From Frankiales bacterium (GTDB lineage: Bacteria; Actinomycetota; Actinomycetes; Mycobacteriales; SCTD01), in the NCBI GenBank assembly GCA_025464695.1, contig JAODNQ010000126.1:1-20237 (forward strand): a stretch of DNA of 20,237 bases, in the 5' to 3' direction. The notes beneath the pieces were generated by a model, which saw nothing but the letters and a program-made list of their open reading frames with translations, was not told where the DNA came from and ran no database searches. Both the position numbers and the translations under genes were made by a program. How positions within the stretch are numbered: the first letter of the stretch is position 1; each line of letters starts with the position of its first letter. Below are positions 7,888-15,904 of the stretch, one piece after another.

Positions 7888-10209
7888 GTGCAGCTGCTGC
7901 CGGCCCTGGCCGGCGTGACCCGTGTCCTCGAACTGGGTGCCGTCGACGACCGGCTGCGGCAGGCCGCCGGGCAGGCGGGCGTCGAGCGGTACCTCGGCCT
8001 GGTCGCTCCGGCCCGGCTGGCGTCGCTGCGTGCGACGGCTCCTGAGGCGGCCTGTCGGTACCACCCGCTGACGGTGCGTACCGCCCTGGCCCACGACACC
8101 GACCTCCTGGTCCTACGGCCCCCGCTCGTGCCCCTGCTCTGGCGGGCAGCGGACCTCCAGGGGACCCGGTACGTGGCGGTGCCCGTCGGCGCCCGGCACT
8201 CCGTGGAGGCGGGCCTTGCGGGCGCCGTGGGGCGCGGAGTGCGACGGCTGCGTCTGCTCGGCCGCTACGACCTCGGCGACGAGCGCGTCGACGCCTTCGA
8301 GGTCCTGCGCCGCCCCGCTCCCGGGACACGTCGGTACCTCTCGCCCGTGCTGGGCGTCTCGGGGCTGTTCACGCGTCTGGCCGAGCTCGGGGTGCAGCAC
8401 GCGGTGCTGCGCTGGTTCGAGGACCTGCCGGAGCTGGCCCCGGGCGAGGACCTCGACCTGCTCGTCGCCGACGCCGACCTCGACCGGGTGCACGCGCTGC
8501 TCGCCGAGGAGCCGGGCACGGTGCCCGTCGACGTGTACAGCGTGACCGGCCTTCCCGGCTCGGACTTCCGCGGGATGGCGTACTACCCCCCTGACCTCGC
8601 CAGGCAGCTCCTCTCGCGCGCGGTCGTGCACCCGAGCGGCGCCAAGGTGCCGTGCCCCGAGGACCACCTGCTCTCCCTGGCCCACCACGCGGTGTACCAC
8701 AAGGGCAGCCGCTCCGGCCTCCCCGCGCACGAGGGCGAGCCAGCCTTCCCGGATCGCGACCACGACTACGACGCCGTGCTTCAGGAGCTGGCAGGCCGCA
8801 CGGGTGTCACGCTGCCGCGGACCCTGTCCGGGCTGGACGCGCATCTCGCCGAGCGCGGCTGGCGGCCTCCGGGCGACGCACTGCGGCGCCTGGCTGCCGA
8901 CGACCCGTGGGTCGCCACGCTGGCCCCGGCGCCCGCGGGCGGAGGCGAGCCGCCAGAGCCCGTCGTCTTCCTCCTGCGGGAGCGCGCCGCGGAGGTGCTC
9001 GGCACCGAGGAGCTCGTGCGCCTGCTGGGTCGCTACGGGTTCGAGACGCTGCGCGTCCAGCCGCTGGACGCTGAGGCCTCCCGCCGCTGCGCCGCCCGCC
9101 TGCGCGGCGGCAACTGGGGGCGTGGTCCCTTCGCGGTCAGCGGCGGGCCGCCCGTCGAGGCGCTGGTGTGCGTCCACTACGGACCGCGGCCGCTGCCCCA
9201 GGCCGAGCAGGTCCGCTACCCGCGGGTGACCAACGCCGACGTCCTGGAGGCCAAGCGGGCCGTGCGGGCCCTCGTCGAGGAGCGCATCTCTCCGGAGCTG
9301 CGGTTCAACGCCCTCCACTCCTCCGACGACGCCGAGGACGCCTGGGAGTACGTCGAGACCGCCCTGCCAGGCCACGCCGACGACCTGCGCGCCGAGGTCG
9401 AGGAGCGCCGGCGGGCCTACCGCACACCATCCCCCGTGCTTCAGGTGCTCAGCACAGGGCGCCGCGCCAAGGTCGAGCTCGTCCCGGGGCCGGACGGGCC
9501 GGTCGTCCGCAAGACCTTCACCCCCGGGTCGGCGCGCCACCTCGGACGCGAGCTGGAGGCCCGGGTCGTCCTCGGCGACCTGCCAGCCGTCCCGCCCGTG
9601 CTCGGCGCTGGCGAGACGTGGTTCACCAGCCCGTACTACGACGACCTCCTGCGCCCCTACCGGGAGCAGGGCCGGCTGCTGCCGCTCGCCGTCGTCCGGC
9701 AGATGGTCGACGTCCTGCGCGAGGTCCACGAGCGGGGCTACGACCTGCTGGACGCGAAGCCCGACAACTTCCTGCTCGACCGGCACGAGGGCCTCAAGGT
9801 CGTCGACTTCGAGTTCCTGCACCGCTACGAGGGCGACCCCCCGCCGTTCCCGGTCAGCGCGTCCTTCGCCGGCCTGTCGGAGGCGGAGGCGGAGGGGGTC
9901 GACGTCCCCGTCACCGACCGGGACCACGACTTCCGCTGGCGCAGGTGGACCGGGTTGCCGCTGTCCAGCCTGCTCGAGGAGCAGGAGCCCCGCCAGCGCC
10001 TGCGCCGCGGGCTGTACCGGCTGTCGCCCGCTGTCCGGCACTCACCGGCGCGCCGTGCCCTGGCCCGGCTGCGGACGCCGCTGGCAGACACCCGGAGCCT
10101 GCTCGCCGGCAGCTACAGCCGGCTGACCGCGGCGCGGTCCGCGCCTGTGCTGGACCGGCTGACCGGCGGTGCGCGCGCAGGCGTCCATGACGACGGGGGG
10201 CCGCGGTGA
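7888..10209 (+). CDS. Multidomain protein: Rossmann-like, nucleotidyltransferase-like, NDPK-like and kinase-like domains
   Basis: This 773-residue soluble protein is not a family I can name as a whole. Residues 1-120 look like a degenerate Rossmann/methyltransferase domain (RVLELG at 12-17). Residues 155-345 resemble a nucleotidyltransferase fold, with 'GEDLDLLV' (D188, D190 as metal ligands), a third candidate D215 and a helical 'CPEDHLLSLAHHAVYHK' (256-272). Residues 357-490 resemble nucleoside-diphosphate kinase, with 'GPFAVSGGPPVEALV' and 'RFNALHSSDDAEDA', where H477 matches the phosphate-accepting histidine motif NxxH[GA]SD. Residues 525-650 resemble a protein or sugar kinase: K542, E555 or E557, 'DLLDAKPDNFLL' (D622, K624, N627) and 'VVDFEF' (D640, DFE instead of DFG). 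The frame is open upstream to 7579, but that part overlaps the ABC gene; GTG 7888 with TACCGT upstream is the best start. Its stop overlaps a GT2 start, so a role in phosphorylating or activating a glycan precursor is inferred. Confidence 0.75.
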   Translation: MQLLPALAGVTRVLELGAVDDRLRQAAGQAGVERYLGLVAPARLASLRATAPEAACRYHPLTVRTALAHDTDLLVLRPPLVPLLWRAADLQGTRYVAVPVGARHSVEAGLAGAVGRGVRRLRLLGRYDLGDERVDAFEVLRRPAPGTRRYLSPVLGVSGLFTRLAELGVQHAVLRWFEDLPELAPGEDLDLLVADADLDRVHALLAEEPGTVPVDVYSVTGLPGSDFRGMAYYPPDLARQLLSRAVVHPSGAKVPCPEDHLLSLAHHAVYHKGSRSGLPAHEGEPAFPDRDHDYDAVLQELAGRTGVTLPRTLSGLDAHLAERGWRPPGDALRRLAADDPWVATLAPAPAGGGEPPEPVVFLLRERAAEVLGTEELVRLLGRYGFETLRVQPLDAEASRRCAARLRGGNWGRGPFAVSGGPPVEALVCVHYGPRPLPQAEQVRYPRVTNADVLEAKRAVRALVEERISPELRFNALHSSDDAEDAWEYVETALPGHADDLRAEVEERRRAYRTPSPVLQVLSTGRRAKVELVPGPDGPVVRKTFTPGSARHLGRELEARVVLGDLPAVPPVLGAGETWFTSPYYDDLLRPYREQGRLLPLAVVRQMVDVLREVHERGYDLLDAKPDNFLLDRHEGLKVVDFEFLHRYEGDPPPFPVSASFAGLSEAEAEGVDVPVTDRDHDFRWRRWTGLPLSSLLEEQEPRQRLRRGLYRLSPAVRHSPARRALARLRTPLADTRSLLAGSYSRLTAARSAPVLDRLTGGARAGVHDDGGPR

Positions 10210-11093
10210 GCATCGGCAACCCCGAGGTGACGGTGGTCGTGCCCGTGGCCGGCGACCGGGGGCAGCTGGCCGGCACGTTGGCGGCGCTACTGCGGCAGGA
10301 GCACGCGTCGTTCGAGGTCGTCGTCGTCGACAACGGCGACAACGACCTGAGCCCAGTCGTGGCCGACCTGAGGCACGCGTCGGACCCGACAGGACGGGTC
10401 CGCCTCGTCCGCGAGCCGCGTCCGGGCTCGTACGCGGCGCGCAACGCGGGCGTCCTCGCAGGACGCGGCGCAGTCCTCGCCTTCACCGACGCCGACTGCC
10501 GCCCCCGCCCCGACTGGTTGACCAGGGGGACGGCAGCGCTGGCCGCGGCGGACGGGCCGGCATTCGTGGGCGGCCGGGTCGCCATGGTCCGGGAGTCGCG
10601 TCGCCGCCCGACCGCGCCTGAGTTGTACGAGCTGGTCACGGCCTTCCCCCAGGCCGCCTACGTGGCGCAGGGCTTTGCCGTCACGGCCAACCTGCTCGTG
10701 CCGCGGGACGTGTTCGACGGGGTGGGGCCCTTCGACAGCACCCTTCGCAGTGGCGGGGACCGCGACTGGGGGCTGCGGGCGACGGCAGCCGGCGTGTCCG
10801 GGCAGTACGGCGACGACGTCGTCGTCGAGCACCCGTGTCGCAGCAGCCTGCGGGAGCTGCACCGCAAGACGGTCCGCACGACGACAGGCCACGACGCCAT
10901 GCGCCGTGCGCGCGGACTGCCCCCGCTCGACCGCGCCGAGCTGGGACACCTCCTGCGGCCCGGCGTCCGACGGACCCTGCGCCAGGCCCGGGCGCTGACC
11001 GGGACGCTGGACGGGCTCCGGTTCGCCGGGGTGGCGGCGTACGTGCACGCGGTCGAGGTCGGCACCCGCCTCGCCCTCGCCCGCCGCCGCTGA
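10206..11093 (+). CDS. Family GT2 glycosyltransferase (1 of 2)
   Basis: This is a 295-residue inverting-type glycosyltransferase with the GT-A fold. The opening strand 'EVTVVVPVAGDRGQLAGTL' is followed by 'FEVVVVDNGDND', 'GSYAARNAGVLAGRGAVLAF' and the DxD metal/nucleotide motif TDADC (D95, D97). Later comes 'FDGVGPFDSTLRSGGDRDWGLRA', typical of the acceptor side with the catalytic-base region, here 'GDRDWG' where many relatives have 'EDxD'. No membrane segment is evident, so it acts at the cytoplasmic face. It starts at a GTG overlapping the stop of the multidomain gene (GTGA at 10206-10209), so both are probably made together. It ends 27 bases before the convergent GT2 on the other strand; that short gap shows no clear terminator. 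Confidence 0.9.
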   Translation: MSIGNPEVTVVVPVAGDRGQLAGTLAALLRQEHASFEVVVVDNGDNDLSPVVADLRHASDPTGRVRLVREPRPGSYAARNAGVLAGRGAVLAFTDADCRPRPDWLTRGTAALAAADGPAFVGGRVAMVRESRRRPTAPELYELVTAFPQAAYVAQGFAVTANLLVPRDVFDGVGPFDSTLRSGGDRDWGLRATAAGVSGQYGDDVVVEHPCRSSLRELHRKTVRTTTGHDAMRRARGLPPLDRAELGHLLRPGVRRTLRQARALTGTLDGLRFAGVAAYVHAVEVGTRLALARRR

Positions 11094-11120
11094 CCGCCGG
11101 CCCCGAGGACGGCCCTCCGC

Positions 11121-12110
11121 TCAGTCGCTCCTGGGACCGTCCGCGCAGTCGGCGACGAGGGCCTCGACCGTCGGATCGCGCCGTCCCGCGCGCCGCGTGA
11201 CCTGGGTGGCGGCGAAGGCGAACCGGACCGCGACGTCGGGGCGGCCCACGGCGAGCGTGCCCGCTGTGGCCAGCCGCAGCGCGGCCAGCAGGGCGGGGCG
11301 CACGGGCGCGACGTCGCTGGCCCGGACGACGCGGGCGACGAGCGGGTGCAGCGGCTCGGGCAGCCGGCGGTCGTCGAAGGGAGTCCCGGCGTCGTGCACG
11401 AGGTGGAGGGCCCGCTGTCCGCGGCCCTGGCGCTCGCTCTCCCGCAGCATCCCCGCCCAGTCGCGCTGGTGCAGGTGCACGGCTGCAGCGGCCGGCTCGT
11501 ACTGGGCGACCAGTCCGGCGGCGCGAGCCACCCGGCCGAAGTGCTGGTCCTCGTGCGCCAGCCGGGGGTACCGCAGCAGCTGCGGGCCCAGGGCCAGGTA
11601 GTCGGTCCGCCGCACGCTGAGGTTGCCGCCCCAGAGCTGCCCGAGGATGCAGCCCGGGTCGTCGGAGTAGTCGGCCACGGTGTCGGCGTAGTTGCGGGCG
11701 TAGACCCGGCCTGCCAGCGCGTCGACCCGCGCGGCGTCGTCGTCCTCGACCGGCATCGCGCCCACCACCACGAGGTGGTCGGCGGTGCGGTGCCGGTCGA
11801 GGTGCCGGGCGAGCAGTCCGGGCTCGGCGCGGACGTCGTCGTCCAGCAGGACGAGGACGTCCCCCGTCGCCGCCTCCGCTCCTGCCAGCTTCGCCCGCGC
11901 CGTCCCCCGGCTCGGGTCCAGCACCAGCTGCCGCAGCTGCGGGTGCTCCACGGCCAGCTCGCTGAGCAGGCGCTCGGCCTCGGGGTCCTGCCCGTCCACC
12001 ACCACCACGACCTCCGCGCCCGTCGGGTCGAGCAGCAGGGGGGTGAGGACCTCGGGCAGCCGCTCGGCCCGCCCGTGGGTGGGCATCACCACGCTGACCG
12101 TGAGCGTCAT
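11121..12110 (-). CDS. Family GT2 glycosyltransferase (2 of 2)
   Basis: This is a 329-residue GT-A fold glycosyltransferase. It begins 'MTLTVSVVMPTHGRAERL' and has 'AEVVVVVDGQD', then a DDD metal-binding motif (D90-D92) in 'DVLVLLDDDVRAEPGLL', 'WGGNLSVRR' and the ED catalytic region 'AHEDQHFG' (E187, D188), all standard for GT2. The ATG at 12110 overlaps the stop of the upstream GT4 (ATGA). The frame is open further upstream but that part is the wrong frame of the GT4 gene. It is the last of three coupled genes on this strand (Wzz-like, GT4, GT2). The C-terminal 80 residues are Ala/Arg-rich and helical. Donor sugar is unknown. Confidence 0.9.
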   Translation of the reverse strand: MTLTVSVVMPTHGRAERLPEVLTPLLLDPTGAEVVVVVDGQDPEAERLLSELAVEHPQLRQLVLDPSRGTARAKLAGAEAATGDVLVLLDDDVRAEPGLLARHLDRHRTADHLVVVGAMPVEDDDAARVDALAGRVYARNYADTVADYSDDPGCILGQLWGGNLSVRRTDYLALGPQLLRYPRLAHEDQHFGRVARAAGLVAQYEPAAAAVHLHQRDWAGMLRESERQGRGQRALHLVHDAGTPFDDRRLPEPLHPLVARVVRASDVAPVRPALLAALRLATAGTLAVGRPDVAVRFAFAATQVTRRAGRRDPTVEALVADCADGPRSD

Positions 12111-13237
12111 GGTCGGCGACTCGCGTCCGACGTCGCCCTGCCCAGCAGCTCGTCCGCGGCCGCGCTGACCTGTGCCCGGAAGCGGGCCGGCGAGAAGGTC
12201 TCGGCGTGCTGGCGGACCTCGGCGGGGTCGAAGCCGTCGACGGGGAAGGTCCTCAGCTGCTCGGCCAGGACGGCGACCGGGTCGCTGCCCGGCGGCTCGT
12301 CGTACAGCACGCCGGTGCGGCCCGGCAGGACGGTGTCGAGCGCGCCGCCGGCACGGAGCGCGAGCACGGGCGCGCCGCACGCCTGGGCCTCGACCGGGAC
12401 GATCCCGAAGTCCTCCTCGCCGGGCAACACCAGGGCACGGCAGCGCCGGTAGAGGTCGCGCAGCTCCTCGTCGCTGACCCGGCCGAGCATCCGGACGTAC
12501 TGGCCGCCTGCCGCCCGCACCTGCTCGGCAGAGCGACCTGTGCCGGCAACCACCAGGTCCACCCCGGCCGCGGCCGCCGCTGCAGCAGCGACCTCCGGTC
12601 GCTTGTAGGGCACCAGCCGGCCCGCGAGCAGGAAGAACGGCTCACGCGGCACTGCGGGGTCGGGGCTGTAGTACGAGACGTCGACCGGCGGGCACACCAC
12701 CTGCGCGGGTCGCCGCCACCACCGATCGATGCGCTCGGCGACGGCGTGGGAGTTGGCCAGCAGCAGCCCGACCCGCTCGGCGGCCTGGCGGTCGGCCCGG
12801 CGCTGGCTGGCGGCGAACAGCGCGAGGGCCGCGGCGCCTCCCGGCCCGGCCTCGCCGGCGCGCATGGTCGGCTCCCACACCCAGCGGGCGGGGCTGTGCA
12901 CGTACGACAGCAGGGGGACCCCCGACGGCGGCCGGACGCGGTTGGCGAAGGCGTGGTGGCTGGCCACCACCAGGTCGTAGCCCCGGAGGTCGAAACGGGC
13001 CATCGCGAGGGGGAGCAGCGGGAGCAGGTGCGCGTACCGGCCACCGCCGCGGTACAGGGCCTGCAGCCGACTGGTCCGGACCTGGTCGGCCCGGATGTGC
13101 GGCGGCAGGGCGTCGGGGTCGCTGACCGGCACGAGGACGTCGGCCTGCGGCCAGAGCCGCACGAGCTCCTCGACCACCCTCTCCGAGCCGGCGTACTCGG
13201 TGAAGCGCTCGTGGACGACGGCGACGCGGAGGGTCAC
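12107..13237 (-). CDS. Family GT4 glycosyltransferase (3 of 4)
   Basis: This is a 376-residue GT-B fold glycosyltransferase. It begins 'VTLRVAVVHERFTEYAGSER'; 'SYVHSPARWVWEP' and 'ANSHAVAERIDRWW' follow in the N-terminal half, a pattern seen in O-antigen mannosyltransferase-like GT4 proteins. The C-terminal half has 'FFLLAGRLVPYKRPE', then 'LPGEEDFGIVPVEAQACG' with a proper EX7E motif and 'GRTGVLYDEP'. The start is the GTG at 13237, which overlaps the stop of the Wzz-like gene (GTGA); the reading frame continues upstream but in the shadow of that gene. The stop overlaps the next GT2 start (ATGA). A mannosyl- or related transferase is a guess from general resemblance only. Confidence 0.9.
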   Translation of the reverse strand: MTLRVAVVHERFTEYAGSERVVEELVRLWPQADVLVPVSDPDALPPHIRADQVRTSRLQALYRGGGRYAHLLPLLPLAMARFDLRGYDLVVASHHAFANRVRPPSGVPLLSYVHSPARWVWEPTMRAGEAGPGGAAALALFAASQRRADRQAAERVGLLLANSHAVAERIDRWWRRPAQVVCPPVDVSYYSPDPAVPREPFFLLAGRLVPYKRPEVAAAAAAAAGVDLVVAGTGRSAEQVRAAGGQYVRMLGRVSDEELRDLYRRCRALVLPGEEDFGIVPVEAQACGAPVLALRAGGALDTVLPGRTGVLYDEPPGSDPVAVLAEQLRTFPVDGFDPAEVRQHAETFSPARFRAQVSAAADELLGRATSDASRRP

Positions 13238-14442
13238 AAGTCCCGGTCCACGCTCGGCCGTCGTCGGCGGCCGTCGACGACCAGCAGGGCGGCCGGGGCT
13301 GCACCGCCGTACCCGAGGACGCGCACGGCCTCCTCGAGCCCGGGCTGCCGGACCAGGCGCGCGTCCACCACGAGGGCGCACACGCCCGGCGCCCGCTCAG
13401 CTTCCTCGAACAGCTGGGGGTCGTCCCAGGAGGCCAGGACCTGGACCCGGCCGGGGGAGCCCTCCCCGAGAGCCCTCCCGACGCCTGCCCGAGCCGACGC
13501 ACCTGCCTCGACCGCAGTCTGCACCGCCTCCGCGCCCTCCACAGCAGCAGGGGACGGGTCCAGCGCGGCGAGGCGGACAGGTCCGCCGTCGGCGAGCCCC
13601 CGGAGCATCCGTGCGGCCGCGACCGTCTCGTCCGGGCCGTTGTGGTTGGCGCCCACGCGCAGGACCGGCAGCCCCGTCCACGCGGTCAGCGCGGGCACCG
13701 GGTCGCGCCCCTCCAGCCCCTTGCGGCGCGCAGCCAGCAAGGCCGCGACCTCGGCGGCCAGCACGAGCGTGACGAGGAAGGCGAGGACGCCGTCGCGCGC
13801 CGCGTCCGGCGTGCGCACGGCAGACCCTGGGCCCGTCGGTCGACGGACGACGTCGAGGCGCGCGGGACGGGCAGCAAGGCGTTCACCACGAGCCTCGAGC
13901 GCCCGCTGTTGACGGTCCAGGAGCGCCTGCCGGGCGGCGTCGTCGCCACCGACCGAGCGCAGCCCGCTGGCGACGGCTGCCAGCTCCGTCTGCAGCGGGG
14001 CCAGGTCGCGGTCGCGCGCCGCGTCCTGGTCCCGCGTCGCGGCGAGCGCCATCGCGTCACCGACAGCGCTGGCAAGACGTACGGCCCGCACCGCCGTCGG
14101 CTGCTGCACCGTGACCGTCAGCTGGCCCTTCGAGGGGGACGACACGTCCAGGTGGCCGCGCAGCTCGCCGTCGGTGAGCGGGCGTCCTGCCCGCCGCGCG
14201 ACATCGGCCACGACCCGCGGGTCGTTGACGATCTGCGCGTAGAACACGCTGAGGCGCTCGACCTCCGCGTCCTGGTCCGAGCCGTTGACGTCACCCGCGA
14301 CCAGGAACAGGTCGGCGTCGACGGTGTACACGGGCTCCTGCGCCAACCGCGCCCCCAGGACGAGGCCCCCGACGAGGAGCGCGGCGAGCAGCACCCACCA
14401 CTTCCGTCGCCAGATCGCGTGCAGATGAGTCCCGGTGTCCAC
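13234..14442 (-). CDS. Wzz-like chain-length protein with a kinase-like domain lacking Walker A
   Basis: The protein has 402 residues. A short cytoplasmic N-terminus with 'AIWRRKWWVLL' precedes TM1 (about 15-33). A periplasmic-type region (34-215) contains a Wzz-like beta/alpha core and a helical, charged, probably coiled-coil part (about 130-195). TM2 (about 218-238) follows. The cytoplasmic C-terminal region (245-395) is laid out like the ATPase part of bacterial tyrosine kinases (CpsD/Wzc), with 'TVAAARMLRGL' and a Walker B-like 'CALVVDARLV' (355-364). However, the GxxGxGK[ST] loop is replaced by 'RLAALDPSPAAVEG', and no tyrosine cluster exists at the C-terminus. It probably regulates polymer length or export as a scaffold without kinase activity. 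The GTG at 14442 lacks an obvious ribosome site and may be leaderless or weakly translated. It heads a three-gene coupled unit and is divergent from the ligase gene. Confidence 0.8.
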   Translation of the reverse strand: MDTGTHLHAIWRRKWWVLLAALLVGGLVLGARLAQEPVYTVDADLFLVAGDVNGSDQDAEVERLSVFYAQIVNDPRVVADVARRAGRPLTDGELRGHLDVSSPSKGQLTVTVQQPTAVRAVRLASAVGDAMALAATRDQDAARDRDLAPLQTELAAVASGLRSVGGDDAARQALLDRQQRALEARGERLAARPARLDVVRRPTGPGSAVRTPDAARDGVLAFLVTLVLAAEVAALLAARRKGLEGRDPVPALTAWTGLPVLRVGANHNGPDETVAAARMLRGLADGGPVRLAALDPSPAAVEGAEAVQTAVEAGASARAGVGRALGEGSPGRVQVLASWDDPQLFEEAERAPGVCALVVDARLVRQPGLEEAVRVLGYGGAAPAALLVVDGRRRRPSVDRDL

Positions 14443-14483
14443 TTGCAGATGTTGTCAGACGTCGGGGGCGACCGCCGAAGCCC

Positions 14484-14489
14484 TACCAT
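14484..14489 (+). promoter_or_regulatory. Candidate -10 element TACCAT upstream of the ligase gene
   Basis: TACCAT fits TANNNT and lies in the divergent gap between the Wzz-like and ligase genes. It would start transcription near 14496, about 38 bases before GTG 14534. A TTGTCA at 14452-14457 is too far upstream (26 bases) to be its -35. Confidence 0.4.
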
Positions 14490-14533
14490 CCGGAGCTCGC
14501 GAACGGGTGCGACGGACCAGGGACGGGGAGCCG

Positions 14534-15904
14534 GTGCAGGGCGACGTCGTGGGTGCGGTGGCCGTCGGGATCCTCGCGCTGCACGTGGTCGTGCTGGGCG
14601 GCCTCTGGGTCGTGCGCCGGCCGCAGCGCGGGGTGCTGCTGCTGGCCGCTCTCGCCCCCTTCGACGGCGTGCTGCTGATCGTCCCGCACCCCGGGCTGGT
14701 CGAGGGCTGGAAGGAGGGCCTGGTCCTCGCGACGGTCGCCGCCGCGCTGCTCGCGCCTGCACCGCACCGGCGTCCGCTCCCCGGATGGGTGCCCGCGCTG
14801 ACCGGCCTGGTCCTGGTGGGACTCGTGTCAGCTGTGGTCGTCGGCGGCGTGCAGGGGCTGCTGGGCCTGAAGATCGACTTCTTCTACCTGCTGCTGCTGC
14901 CGGCGCTGTGGCGCTGCCCCTTCACCCGCGGCGACCGCGACCGCCTCGTCACCGTGCTCATGACGACTGGGGCGGTCGCCTCCGTGGTGGGGCTCGCGCA
15001 GCAGGTGGTCGGCCAGGAGGCCCTCAACCAGCTGGGCTACGAGTACAACACCACGATCCGCACCGCGGACGGCCTGCTGCGCTCGTTCTCGACCTTCAAC
15101 CAGCCGTTCCCGTTCGGGCTGTACGTGATGCTGGTCCTGCTGGTGGGTCTGCCGGTCGCGCTGGGCGACCCCGGACGCCGCCGCAACCGGCTGTTCCTGG
15201 CGCTCGTCCCGGTGCTCGTCCTCGGCATGCTGTCGTCGATCGTGCGGGCAGCCATCGCCGGGCTGGCCGTCGGGTTCGTCTTCCTGTGGTGGCACCGCCA
15301 CCGGGTCCTCGCGCACGCGGTGCCGCCCGGGCTCGCCGCCCTGCTGTTCGTGCCTCCGGCTGTCGCCGCGCCGCTGCTGTCGCCGAGCAGCCTCGGACAG
15401 CGGACGAGTGGTTGGACCGCGACGTTCTCGCAGGTCCTGGCCGCGCCGTTCGGCAGCGGGATCGGCGCCAGCGGCAGCGCGGCCGAGAAGGCGTCGCAGG
15501 TCAGCGGCACCGCCGACACCAGCTACCAGCCGGACAACTACTACTTCAAGACGCTTTTCGAGCTAGGCCCGGTGGGGCTGTGGCTGCTGCTCCTGCTGCT
15601 GGTCGCGGCCTTCCTTTGGGCGCGGGGACTGAGCCTGGCGCTGCGACGCGCCTCTGCCGACGCTCCTCCGCGCGACGGGCGCGGCGACGAGGACCTCGCG
15701 GCCGGGATCGCGGCGTCGGTGCTCGCGGCCATGACCGCGTCGCTCGTCGCGACCTACTTCGAGATCTTCCCTCTGGACCTGTTCTTCTGGCTGCTCCTGG
15801 GAGTGCTGACATCACTGCAAGCAGGATCGCCGTCAACGCCCTCGCCCTCCGCCCCGGCGGCAGCGGTGTCCAGACCTACATCCGTGAGCTCCTCCGTGCG
15901 CTGA
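14534..15904 (+). CDS. O-antigen ligase/polymerase-type membrane protein
   Basis: The protein is very hydrophobic, with about ten membrane segments, and resembles the O-antigen ligase/Wzy_C family that polymerises glycan repeats or transfers them to an acceptor outside the membrane. A long extracytoplasmic loop lies between 'LLSPSSLGQRTSGWTATF' and 'YQPDNYYFKTLFELGPVG'; the latter segment, with its conserved-looking N/Y and 'ELGPVGL', is typical of the family. GTG 14534 is chosen because GGGGAG precedes it and the hydrophobic sequence starts there; GTG 14507 is an alternative. As read, the protein is 456 residues and ends in about 30 Ser/Pro-rich residues that overlap the next gene out of frame. 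A C-to-G change at 15813 would create a TGA stop at 15812-15814 and shorten it to 426 residues, ending just after the last membrane segment. That shorter form is probably the ancestral one. Confidence 0.85.
   Translation: MQGDVVGAVAVGILALHVVVLGGLWVVRRPQRGVLLLAALAPFDGVLLIVPHPGLVEGWKEGLVLATVAAALLAPAPHRRPLPGWVPALTGLVLVGLVSAVVVGGVQGLLGLKIDFFYLLLLPALWRCPFTRGDRDRLVTVLMTTGAVASVVGLAQQVVGQEALNQLGYEYNTTIRTADGLLRSFSTFNQPFPFGLYVMLVLLVGLPVALGDPGRRRNRLFLALVPVLVLGMLSSIVRAAIAGLAVGFVFLWWHRHRVLAHAVPPGLAALLFVPPAVAAPLLSPSSLGQRTSGWTATFSQVLAAPFGSGIGASGSAAEKASQVSGTADTSYQPDNYYFKTLFELGPVGLWLLLLLLVAAFLWARGLSLALRRASADAPPRDGRGDEDLAAGIAASVLAAMTASLVATYFEIFPLDLFFWLLLGVLTSLQAGSPSTPSPSAPAAAVSRPTSVSSSVR
15799..15803 (+). promoter_or_regulatory. 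Ribosome binding site GGGAG ahead of an ATC codon
   Basis: GGGAG is placed 7 bases before the ATC at 15811. This is ideal spacing and points to 15811 as the place where translation of the last GT4 begins, although ATC is not a standard start codon. Confidence 0.6.

Noticed and set aside
14452..14489. TTGTCA and TACCAT as a -35/-10 promoter pair
   Set aside because: The 26-base spacing is too long for a standard promoter; only the -10-like element is kept.
13642..15810. Very long + strand open frame continuing upstream of the last glycosyltransferase
   Set aside because: The upstream part is antisense to the Wzz-like gene and out of frame with the ligase gene; its product is Arg/Gly-rich without domains. 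Only the part from 15811 looks like protein.
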